Of a DNA stretch of 64,000 nucleotides, positions 34,721 to 43,865 are shown one piece after another (the stretch's first letter is position 1; every line of letters begins with the position of its first letter). Origin of the DNA: Ectocarpus siliculosus. Lineage: Eukaryota > Sar > Phaeophyceae > Ectocarpales > Ectocarpaceae. The translations under genes were made by a program, and so were the position numbers. Below the pieces are notes generated by a model. That model searched no databases and had not been told where the DNA came from. It was given only the letters and a program-made list of their open reading frames with translations. The DNA lies in contig FN648578.1 in the NCBI GenBank assembly GCA_000310025.1, forward strand, positions 1-64,000. Reading direction: 5' to 3'.

Positions 34721-36319
34721 GAGGTAAAATACCCATCGTGAAAGTTAAAGCACGTGGTAAATATAGCGCGGGGTGGCTGTGTGGTAGGGTTAAACGCTAG
34801 GAACCTATTGGTGGGCCTGTGAATGACGTGGGTGTGATTTTTCGGAATCGTTAGGAAGGCCCAAAAACAAACACTCATTTTTTCCGGTTGCTGTTTGGGT
34901 GTCATACTTGTTACTTCATCAGTTGATGCTGATGTGCACCGAAAGTCGTGTCATACGAGCCTTTTTCTACCCTTGGCGTCCGGCTGTTTCAACCTGATAC
35001 ATGTTTGGGACTCTCAGGCGCACGATCATGGTTTTTGGTGTTGTTTGGAGTGCGCATGGAGTCCAATACGTACTCGGTCATTCCTGTAATTCCGCAGTAC
35101 GCATCATCCTCACGGGATGTCTGGTGGGTCCGCCGCTGAACGAATAACCACTGCAGCTGTCCCAAAAGATGCATATCTTTGCGGGTACATCAAAGAAGAA
35201 ACCCGTTTCAATTGGCAGCGCCTGCAACACATTTTTGGGTCCTCTGCTGGTGAACTACGGTGTAGTGTTGTGATGAGTTCGCATAGTCGAGGTGGTATTT
35301 TATGGGTCGGCTACAGCAGCACCTTCAATATAACAGCATGTCGATGGCAGTATTACAGAGGAAGTCAAAAACGAACTTGCAGTTCACGATGGGCATGCAA
35401 TGTATGTGATGTTCGAAAACTTAAAGCACAAGCGAAAATATTGTAGATAAAAAAGCTGTGGCGTACAACCACAAACAAACAATAAGAAAACAACCCCTAT
35501 CCAACTTCCTTCCTACAGCAGCAGACCTACCTGTACTATTCCAACCTTGCCTCAGACTTTGTATTCTGCAGACCAACAAAGAATTCGACGAAAAGGTCAC
35601 GCTTTCACGCTCTATGTTGACTAACTTCTGACTAAATGCTTGTGGTATCCACGAAATGTGCATACATAGTGGTATGACGACAAACTTTGATCTATTTATG
35701 TACATTTGCCGCTCACCTGTGAAAGACAGGCAGGGGTATTATGTATACTTGTAGTGGCACACTGCACAAAAGACGTACGTAAACTCTCTACCGTTCACCT
35801 GTATATGGTAGAGTGTATAGGCTACGGCAGCATCTTCAATACTACTGTACAGCGTCGTTGACAGTATTACAGAAGACAAACAAACATGAAGTTTTCCGTG
35901 AGATAGATGTGCATGCATGTTGGAGAACTCAAAGCACAAGCAAGCTTTGGCGTACCACAACAATAAAGTTAACTAACCCTGTTCAGTTCCTTCCTACAGC
36001 AGCAGCAGCAGACCTGTACTTGCCACTTGGCGGGTGTGTGTGTATTTCAGGTATGTATTCGTTGCCGTGTGCACGTTGGTCAAGGTACACGATGCACGTA
36101 GGGACTCCGAAGTAATTACTTCATTTAGCGTTGCTTCCGCTAGAGAAGGTGACGACAGCAGTCTGTCGACATCTAGTTAACACCAAGCGGCACAATTACA
36201 ATAAAATCCGCCGTCGGTGCTACATGAAATAACAACGTGTGTGGTGGTTGGTTATGGTTTATGAGTTGGCTTTCTCCAAAACTCGTCCAATGAGCTTCGT
36301 GATATTTTTAGGTGATAGT
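34721..36319. repeat. Mostly unrecognised; one diverged 510-bp-spaced duplication
   Basis: Bases 35310-35545 and 35818-36020 share, in order, GGCTACAGCAGCACCTTCAAT-like, CAGTATTACAGA, AAAGCACAAGC, and TTCCTTCCTACAGCAGCAG lines. No open frame is conserved across both. I see no gene in the interval. Confidence 0.5.
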
Positions 36320-36905
36320 CCCTACCGTAGGGTTGTGTATCGGCGCAGCCGAACGATATAATATGTATTGGAGATCGGCGCAGCCGATATAACGATATTT
36401 TTTCGATATATCGGCGATATATCGAAAAAATATCGGCGAGCGAAGCGAGCCGTGGTTAGGGGGCTCGCGAGTTTTTTTACGCGATTTGGCTTCACTAGAG
36501 CATATTTTTTGGGTGATTTTGGGGCACTTCGATCATGCCATTTTTTGGTGGGTGATATCCTGAAAACTACTGAAAAACGCTAAAACTTGGAAACCATCGA
36601 CAATAAATGACAGATGATTAGTCAGTTCTCTTTCGAAGCTTTGGTTGGGTGGTACAACACGACCACGTTTGAACGTCTTCACGAAGCTGCTTCCAAAACA
36701 CGTTCCCACCTCCCTCGTCCTCCCTCTCTCTCTCAATCTTGTCATGTTTCTACAACACAGCTTAACATATGCCCCCTTTTTGATTCACGGAGCCCCCTCA
36801 AATATATCGCCCAACATATCGGGGCTGACAATAGATATTCGATACGATATATATCGTCCGATTATATCAAACATATCGGCTCCGATACACAACCCTACCC
36901 TACCG
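36320..36905. mobile_element. hAT-type MITE with 8-bp target duplication
   Basis: Inverted ends TAGGGTTGTGTATCGG (36328-36343) and its exact complement (36882-36897) bound a 570-bp element. The 8 bases CCCTACCG flank it on both sides (36320-36327 and 36898-36905). An 8-bp duplication and a TAGGG end match the hAT superfamily. The interior is full of CGATAT words and contains a perfect palindrome at 36393-36435; it encodes no transposase. Confidence 0.9.
36393..36435. repeat. Perfect 20-bp-arm palindrome in the hAT MITE
   Basis: Bases 36393-36412 and 36416-36435 are exact reverse complements around a GGC spacer. The AT-rich arms begin CGATATTTTTTCG. Such a sequence can extrude as a cruciform or fold in RNA. 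Confidence 0.95.
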
Positions 36906-37289
36906 TAGACGTCCCCGGATGCAGGAGATTTAGTCGTACTTCACGGTGCTGTAGCTCGGCTCGCCCTTGGAGTCTAGAGCTCGCGACAGGGGCGCTGTGA
37001 TCGTGAGAGTGGCACGCCCACGTCGGCGAAGACGGCCGAAAAATATTTTTAAACCCCATTTAAAAACAATTAAAACCGATTTACCCCACCGCAACGTCTA
37101 GATCAATGTTCGAAATAGTGGTTGCGTGCATTCGCCGTGCTGTAACTCTACTCGCCTTTGGAGTTTCGAGCTCGCGACTGGGGCGCTGTGATCCAGAGAC
37201 TGGCCCGCTGCAGCGGGCAACAGCCGGCGACAAAAAAAGTCTCAAGGCGACCGCGAACTGATGCACGGAAAAAAACGCCTTGCTTTTAG
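36906..37289 (+). repeat. Two-copy tandem repeat, about 187 bp apart
   Basis: Lines CGGTGCTGTAGCTCGGCTCG/CGTGCTGTAACTCTACTCG and GAGCTCGCGAC.GGGGCGCTGTGATC recur at about 36947 and 37134. No gene. Confidence 0.65.
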
Positions 37290-37753
37290 AGTGCAACAAT
37301 GGCTGAACTCTTGCGTCTTAGGTTTCCGTCATTGTAGTTTAGTCTATACAGTTTCGAAATATTCCGAGGAGATTCCCTTACAAAGATGAAGAAGGTGGGC
37401 ATGATCAACTTGGAGCTTTCCTGCGTCTCCTGGGTAAAATCGTAAACAAAAAACGCGGAACATGGACTTCGTAAAGATCCGCCGGTCTCCGGCGGTGGCA
37501 AAGAAAAATTCCAACTTGAAATTGACACTTGGTGTTATGTAGTTTGAAAAAATAATGCTAAAAAAATTACTCCTCAAGTGGGAAAAACTGGAACAACGCT
37601 GCCTCCACCGTTATTGCAGGCAGACTTGCTCCCACAAGACTCCAATCGATACACAAGCACCGGTAGGAGAGTGTGGATGGAAGCTGCCGTGACAACACAA
37701 GTAACTCGACACTCCCATCACGACCTCAATGTACAGGAGTAGTAGCGCAGTAG
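37290..37753 (+). repeat. Repeat R1, copy B, left part (split by insertion)
   Basis: Homologous to 1460-2060, including the CACCGGTAGGAGAGTG line at about 37660. It stops at the edge of the TIR transposon, and the continuation resumes at 49867 with the matching ATGTGGAAGATC line, so this copy was intact before the insertion. Confidence 0.75.
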
Positions 37754-38050
37754 TACAGTCGTGGGCCCGGTTTAGCGGTCCATAGTGTCACGAAATTTCA
37801 TAACCGCTATTCAGGGCATCGCCGCTAAACCACTTTGGTGGTCATTATCCGCTATACCAAGACGCTTCACAGCGAGCGGTCATGAACCGCTAAACCGGGA
37901 AAAAGCCCATTTTTGCCCTACAATAACAGCGTGGAGAGCTGATATTGATAGGGCCATGCGTATCATTGCAGCAGTCATACGAAGGTGCGGATGAAGAAGC
38001 AACGAGCCAATGAAGGACAACGCCGCAATCACATTCACTAATGATGCATT

Positions 38051-38366
38051 TTAATTCGCCAAAGCACGAAGATTATTCTCCCTTCTGGACAGTATGCCCC
38101 TCATCAAGACTGGAAAATCGTTCGTGTCTCTAACGAAGTGAAGTAGGTGACGAGACAAACTTGTTACAACGCAATAACAATCAACCAAGTGCTTGAGCAT
38201 CTCATTTCTGCCATGTGTTGCATATCGATCATTCTTCACCCAAAGCAATCTCTCTGATATCTGCCTTGCGCGCTGGAGGAGCGGCGTGCGCTGCGAGGAA
38301 CGCCATTTTTGCCTTGCGAAATAGTGTGCTGCTTCGCTTACGCCACACGACTCCGCGCTCTCCACG
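38051..38366 (-). CDS. Possible terminal exon of unrecognised gene inside TIR element
   Basis: On the minus strand an acceptor TTGGCCAG|C at 38367/38366 opens a 105-codon frame ending in TAA. The composition is protein-like (mixed helices, REN/RRE, several His and Cys) but I recognise no family. It would need an incoming phase 2, which the exon upstream at 38734-39015 does not supply, so a small exon is missing or the model is wrong. It may be host sequence captured by the transposon or a decayed transposase end. Confidence 0.3.
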
Positions 38367-38733
38367 CTGGCCAAAATCCGATGATACCTCCGAGTGTGGT
38401 GGCGGCGACATCACCCCCCTGCCCTTCGCTCCGTCAAAATGTGCGGTGGTATCTGGCCCTAGCTCTAGGTCGTCGTGTCGTCGTCGGAGGGGTTAGGCCC
38501 CCCTCTATGTACATACCGGACAACTTTCAACAACCTCGTCATTCGCGCCCTTGTACGCAAAGCTTCGGCGATCTCTTCCTGTGCGCACTATTTCTGCGTG
38601 CGCTACCTTCTGGTTAAGAAGCTTCAAAAACTCGAGATTCTAGCCAAAGTAGAGCCGCGTGTGGGGCTGTTGTCGTGTAGCTGCAGAGCGAGTTGTTTCT
38701 TTCCGCGCGCCTGGCGGTAGAAAGCCACCTTAC

Positions 38734-39015
38734 ACCTCTTGGCGCTTGGGCGGATTTGAGAAGTGAGGGGAACTCTGCGCCTTCTCGGTTGTACGCCGGT
38801 TGCATCTCGTTCTCATCCGGAACCTCCACACCTCCCCACACACATGCCGTGTATGCGGCCACCACAGCAACCTTTACAATCATGCGCGCCGCTTGGACTC
38901 GTGCCGCATCTAGAAACTTGCACAGTTCTCCATCCACGCGCCGCATGGTGTGTGTCTTTAATATTAGCATCGACCGCGCTAAGCGGCTGACCAATGAAAA
39001 GACGTCGTCGTCAGT
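38734..39015 (-). CDS. Possible internal exon of unrecognised gene inside TIR element
   Basis: Minus strand, bounded by a pyrimidine-rich acceptor CGCTGAG|ACT at 39016/39015 and a donor GGT|GTAAGG at 38734/38733, 282 bp or 94 codons, phase 0. The peptide is well balanced, with an amphipathic Arg/Ala helix and a VWGGVEVPDENEM line. No family recognised. Together with 38051-38366 it suggests that the TIR element carries a gene piece on its minus strand. Confidence 0.3.
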
Positions 39016-39389
39016 CTCAGCGCGGTTGAAAACACAAAACACTTCTATATGTCATTAACTGGGACCTCGTGAGGGGGCGGCATGGGGCAGGTAAAAGCTA
39101 TTCCCTGGAGTAAGGACAGACACGGTAGGTAGCAACAGAGGAAAACTGCCACCTTGCACTCGAGTTCGTTTTGGAGTGTTTTCACCATCATCCTCCTTGC
39201 TTTCGCCACCACCACTCTCATCGTCGCTTCTTCAGCTATGTTTCGGCGATTCTTCTCTGGCCCTGCGTCGTTTGGTGTATGTGTGTGTGTCTCGCTATGT
39301 CCTATTTATTATGAGCCTCGACCAGCTAACAGGCTGACCAAGTCGCTGTGCCGTGAGTATGTGCAAGCGAAGCGCGCACTACATGCAGG

Positions 39390-39824
39390 TGTTACGGTTC
39401 GGAATGATATTGTTCCGCAAGTACGTACACCCTCACAGAGGTGGTTAGCCGCAGTCCGCGGAGCCTCTGCTGGAGTCGTGGAGTTCGCCCCTCCCTTCTC
39501 ATCTCCTTTTCTCGAGCTACCCTTCCTGAGCTCGAACTAAAAGAATAAGACCATAACATCTGCAAGGAGGCCTTTGCTCCGACCCAATATCAGCTCCCGC
39601 AGCCGGTACAAGTACCTTCAAGGTTCATCGCACTCGGTACAGTTGCTCGATTGCACAGAGAGAGGTCAGTGTGGGACAGCATTTGTCCAATATGCATGTC
39701 GTTGGCGGAGAAGCCAGTAAGCCTTTCTCGCGCCAAATATCTCTGGCATGAACGGGAATATCAGTGACACGTTGACAACATGCAATGCCGCCTCTCCCTT
39801 CCTAGAGTCGAGCGACTCGTTTCA
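39390..39824 (+). repeat. 5' LTR of gypsy element
   Basis: 435 bp, starts TGTTACGG, ends CGACTCGTTTCA. Differences from the 3' copy: one A/T near 39683 and two transitions near 39730-39745. It should hold the element's promoter; I see no TATA box that I would defend. Confidence 0.97.
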
Positions 39825-39836
39825 TGGTGTCCAACA
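39825..39836 (+). other. Putative primer-binding site of gypsy element
   Basis: TGGTGTCCAACA starts directly after the LTR's CA, as expected for pairing with a tRNA 3' CCA end. The first seven bases fit some Leu tRNAs, but I cannot name the tRNA. Confidence 0.55.
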
Positions 39837-40412
39837 GCAGAGCACGCGTGTTGCGCGCGTGTGAACCGCCGTGTTCTACCTTGCTTTTTCGTGTTTCAGC
39901 AGCACACAGCATGCACACGCTGATTACCACTCATCGCCTGCACGCATTGATTGCGCATCACCGGAAACACCCTGTTTCCCGGGATGCCATCTCTCGAGAA
40001 CTAACACGACCCCAGATGATTGCTTGTTCACGTGGGAACGGCCATAGGTGGGAAGTGCTCGACCACACACTCTGTTTGACTCGACTGCCCTGGCCGTTGC
40101 CGCCTACTCCTAATCGAAAAGCCAAACGAAAATTGATGATGAATGAGCAAAAGAGAAAAAAGAGATGAGAGTGATCGCATGGGAGGGCAGTGCGAGTCAA
40201 CAGGGGTGTTGTGCGTCGCAGTCTCCCAGGCCAGGTGTTCCCCGGCTGCCACTAACCTGCTCGCTTAACGCACACTGACACCGAAACGTGCAACAAAAGC
40301 GTTTGGTGCCGCTTATATATATATATATATTTTTTTTTGTCTTGCGTTGGGTCTGTCCGACACATGTTCCTTGCGTTTTCTATCGGTGATCGCCATGTTT
40401 TTGTTTTTGGCT
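39837..40412 (+). other. Gypsy leader, unique part
   Basis: Non-coding leader between the primer site and the minisatellite. Ends in a TA microsatellite (about 40313-40330) and T-runs. Confidence 0.5.
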
Positions 40413-41225
40413 TTCTGTCGCCTAGCACTGGGTGCTAATAACTAACTAGGCGCGTCGCCTGGTGCTGGGTGCTCCCACTATGCTCACCTTGTATTACTAT
40501 TATTATTATTTATTTATTTATTTATTTTTTTTTGCCCGCGTGTTTCATGTCGCCTAGCATCGGGTGCTTATAACTAACTATCTATGCGCGTCGCCCGGTG
40601 CTGGGTGTTCCCAGTGTTTGTGATTGCTGTTTTTCGTTTGTTTTTTTCCTCTCACCTAGCACTGGGTGCTTATAACTAACTATCGCCTGGTGCTGGGTGC
40701 TCCCACTTACTCAACTTATATTACTTTTTTTTCTTTCTTTTTTTTTTTCCATGTGTTTTCTGTCGCCTAGCACTGGGTGCTTATAACTAACTATGCACGT
40801 CGCCTGGTGCTGGGTGCTTCGCCTGGTGCTGGGTGTTCCCAGTGTTTAATTTGTGATTGCTGTTTTTCGTTTGTTTTTTCTGTCACCTAGCACTGGGTGC
40901 TTATAACTAACTCTGCTCCTTGTTTTTTTTTTTTTCTGTCACCTAGCACTGGGTGCTTATAACTATCTATGCACGTCGCCTGGTGCTGGGTGCTTCGCCT
41001 GGTGCTGGGTGTTCCCAGTGTTTAATTTGTGATTGCTGTTTTTCGTTTGTTTTTTTCTGTCACCTAGCACTGGGTGCTTATAACTAACTCTGCACGTCGC
41101 CTGGTGCTGGGTGTTCCCCGTGTTCAATTTGTGATTGCTGTTTTTCGTTTGTTTTTTTTCTGTCACCTAGCACTGGGTGCTTATAACTAACTATGCACGC
41201 CGCCTGGTGCTGGGTGCTTCCACTA
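40413..41225 (+). repeat. Leader minisatellite of gypsy element, eight units
   Basis: Eight copies of a CCTAGCACTGGGTGCTTATA-type line occur at about 40422, 40551, 40652, 40762, 40884, 40940, 41061 and 41164, alternating with a CGCCTGGTGCTGGGTG line and T-rich spacers. The two lines are near-complementary over AGCAC/GTGCT stretches and could pair. It lies in the RNA leader upstream of gag, where packaging and translation signals are usually found. Confidence 0.9.
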
Positions 41226-41702
41226 TGCTCAACTTGTATTACTATATTTTTTTGTCCGGGGATTCTAGTGTCCCCTCTAACTTGGTCCTACCAGTTCCTC
41301 CGACTCCCTCTTTGTGCGTACGCCCGGCGCCCCTGGCTCATACCCGCTCTCGTAACCTTTGGCCAGCACCACCAGACACGATCGAGTGTCTCTTTCGACG
41401 CTCGGGGGGAGCGTTCATCTTACTTCGTGCACTTTGTTTAAATTTTCCTAGTCGTGTGTTGCCACCAGTGCTGTAATTCCACCTCGCTGTTGTGCAGCGT
41501 TACTTTTCCCCTCGTTGGTGCTCGCAAGTTTCATTCCGTGTTCCTTACCTGCCTCGCCCTCTACACATCGCGCACACATCGCGCACCGAGTGTCACACGC
41601 GTCCCCACGCCGGTCCTGGCACTCCCCATTACATGGGTACTCACTGCTCCCGCGCCTACCCCTTTTCTTCCTTTTTTTTTTCTCTTTCTTTCGTCAACGC
41701 AG

Positions 41703-43865
41703 ATGGCTTCTCCTGCCCGCTCTACCACCCCTTCGCTAGCCCGCTCTGCCCCCCCGCACGATCGCGCACGCTCCAGGGATCAGCCGACATGGCGGAGGAG
41801 AGCGGCGCTTGCTCCGGCCAGGGCGTCTCGCTCTCGCGATAGGGACCGCAACCCCCGCTCCAGGGACCGCCACTCTCGCTCCAGGGACCGCCACTCTCGC
41901 ACCAGCGGGAGGGACCCGCCCCGCTCGCCCTCGCGCTCGCGCCAACAGAACCGCCGCGAGTACTCCGAGGAGTCCAACCCGCCTGGTCCTCCCGCACGTG
42001 GCCACCGCGGCACCGGCCAGCGACCCTCTCCACGGGACCCACGCGACGCCGGGTACGCGCCCGAGGCCGCTAGGGTCGCCGAGTACCAGACAGGCGCTGC
42101 CGGAATTGCCCCGCCGGCGGAACAGCGTCGGGGAACAAGATGGGCCGCACCGGCAGCTCGGGACGATCAGAGCGCTGCGTACGCAGCTCAGATCCAAGAT
42201 CAGGGAACAACATGGGCCACACCGGCAGCGCGAGACGGTTGGAGTGCTGCGTACGCAGCTCCGACCCAGGCGACGAGAGCGTTCACCTACGAGGCCCCAC
42301 GCCTCCCCGGTAAGCCCTTCGGAGCAGAGGCTAACCAGATGTCGAAAGTGTTAGAGAGAGCTCGTAAGCGAATTGTGGACAAGGTTTCGGGACCCGTGTA
42401 TGCGGGGTCACACCCGGGAGAGTTGTCGCTTGCCAACTGCGCCGTGTTGCTACAGCAGAAAGTCAGGAGTGTCCTCCGTACTCTTGACTCCGGGGTAATT
42501 GCGCTGGAACCAGATGTATTCCTTAACGGGTTTTGGGCGACACAACCAGACGTTCACACCAGTCGGCGCAGAGAATTGCTGACTGATCTACTTCACGAGC
42601 ACCTGTTGACGCACAACCAGATCACTTCGGCCGACACCGTACAAGTGTATCGCATAACAGGAGAAGTAGTAGACACCCCGCGTGACAGTGTTACGGCTAC
42701 AGACTGGTTGCGTATCTGTGTGCGTGAGTATGCCCTGACGGGAGGTGCGGTGGAGTACGCTACTACGTCGTTGCAGTCTCTGACGCTTGGTACACCGGAA
42801 TCCATGCCTACCGCAGCAGCCCGCGTTTTGGCAGCCTTCAGAGCCACGTTGGTAGATCCCGACCGACCCCACATCACCGAACAGAGCTATTTTTGGCGGT
42901 ATATTTCGGCAGTACAGATGACAGCCTTGTTCGAACGCGTTGCCGAGGTGCTGCTACCGAACCCGCTCGACAGAGCGGGGGTCAACGGGTTGCTACACGA
43001 ACACATCCATTCTGTCAGCACCACCCTGCAGAAGTTGCGTCAGGAATCTCACAACCCCATGGGAGATCACATGCGCCACCGGGGCACGATAACGGAGGGT
43101 CTGTACCGCAAGTTTGTTGACGTGTTGAGCGCGCGTTCCAAGCCATACATGACCCCACCCACGCCCCGCAAGCCAACCCGTGCGGGAGGGCAGGATAGAT
43201 TGTGCGCAGCTACAGCAACGACTCGGCACATGTCGATGAACGACTTTCGAAATCTGTTCACCACATCCGGCTTAGCGTCGTTTCACCACTCGTCGCAACC
43301 TACCCCGGAGGGCAGCGCGCACCAACGGCCGCTGCCTGCCGTCGGGCTAACCTCGGCCACCGCCGTAGCACCGCTCGTTGCTGCCCCAGAGTTCCCTTCG
43401 TCGGTTGCCGTCGCAGCGTTCCAGAACCACAAGGCCAGTGTTCCGGGCCAGCACGGTGTCCCTTTCGCGGAGAAAGCAGCTCCGTCGATGGGCGCACCAG
43501 CGGCAACGCCACCGACGGCTGCCGTTCCAGCCACGGCGTCGGATCCCCCGCCGGCGACGGCACCCAGGCAGGTGATCCTCGACTACCTTCAGGAGCGGAG
43601 GATCTGCTACGGCCACGTGTTTTCCGCTTGCCGTCGATCGACCCGGTGCCGGTGGCGCCACGACTTGCTGCCCCAGTCATTTTACAAGAGCGTACCGCAA
43701 CCGGAGGGCAGCTCGAGGCCCCGCCGGATCCTGGCCGCGTTGTCACCATCCCATTTCGACACGGCCGTCGCCATGGGACTCGAGCTCCACGTGGCGGGCG
43801 AGCATGAGACAGCAATGACGGCAGGAGACATCCCGTTGGGACCCAGCGATTCAGCCAACTTATGA
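41703..43865 (+). CDS. gag: Gypsy gag polyprotein
   Basis: I choose the ATG at 41703 (720 residues); the frame is open further upstream to 41454 but only from a GTG. Residues about 20-90 are strongly Arg/Ser-rich with RSRDR repeats resembling an SR domain. A short unit around WAAPAARD...SAAYAAQ is duplicated at about 140-195. A mostly helical central part (about 205-490) fits a capsid. A Pro/Ala/Thr linker follows, then at about 633-653 a CX7CX5CX3H cluster (starting CYGHVFSAC), a CCCH-type finger in the position where a CCHC knuckle is usual. The frame ends at TGA 43863-43865. Expected role: particle assembly and RNA packaging in the cytoplasm. Confidence 0.88.
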   Translation: MASPARSTTPSLARSAPPHDRARSRDQPTWRRRAALAPARASRSRDRDRNPRSRDRHSRSRDRHSRTSGRDPPRSPSRSRQQNRREYSEESNPPGPPARGHRGTGQRPSPRDPRDAGYAPEAARVAEYQTGAAGIAPPAEQRRGTRWAAPAARDDQSAAYAAQIQDQGTTWATPAARDGWSAAYAAPTQATRAFTYEAPRLPGKPFGAEANQMSKVLERARKRIVDKVSGPVYAGSHPGELSLANCAVLLQQKVRSVLRTLDSGVIALEPDVFLNGFWATQPDVHTSRRRELLTDLLHEHLLTHNQITSADTVQVYRITGEVVDTPRDSVTATDWLRICVREYALTGGAVEYATTSLQSLTLGTPESMPTAAARVLAAFRATLVDPDRPHITEQSYFWRYISAVQMTALFERVAEVLLPNPLDRAGVNGLLHEHIHSVSTTLQKLRQESHNPMGDHMRHRGTITEGLYRKFVDVLSARSKPYMTPPTPRKPTRAGGQDRLCAATATTRHMSMNDFRNLFTTSGLASFHHSSQPTPEGSAHQRPLPAVGLTSATAVAPLVAAPEFPSSVAVAAFQNHKASVPGQHGVPFAEKAAPSMGAPAATPPTAAVPATASDPPPATAPRQVILDYLQERRICYGHVFSACRRSTRCRWRHDLLPQSFYKSVPQPEGSSRPRRILAALSPSHFDTAVAMGLELHVAGEHETAMTAGDIPLGPSDSANL

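Noticed and set aside
39154-39540. 128-residue frame crossing the 5' LTR start
   Set aside because: It runs across the gypsy insertion junction, half in the older transposon and half in the LTR.
41722-42197. Minus-strand frames of 100-150 residues opposite gag
   Set aside because: Shadow of the GC-rich, Arg/Ser-coding part of gag.
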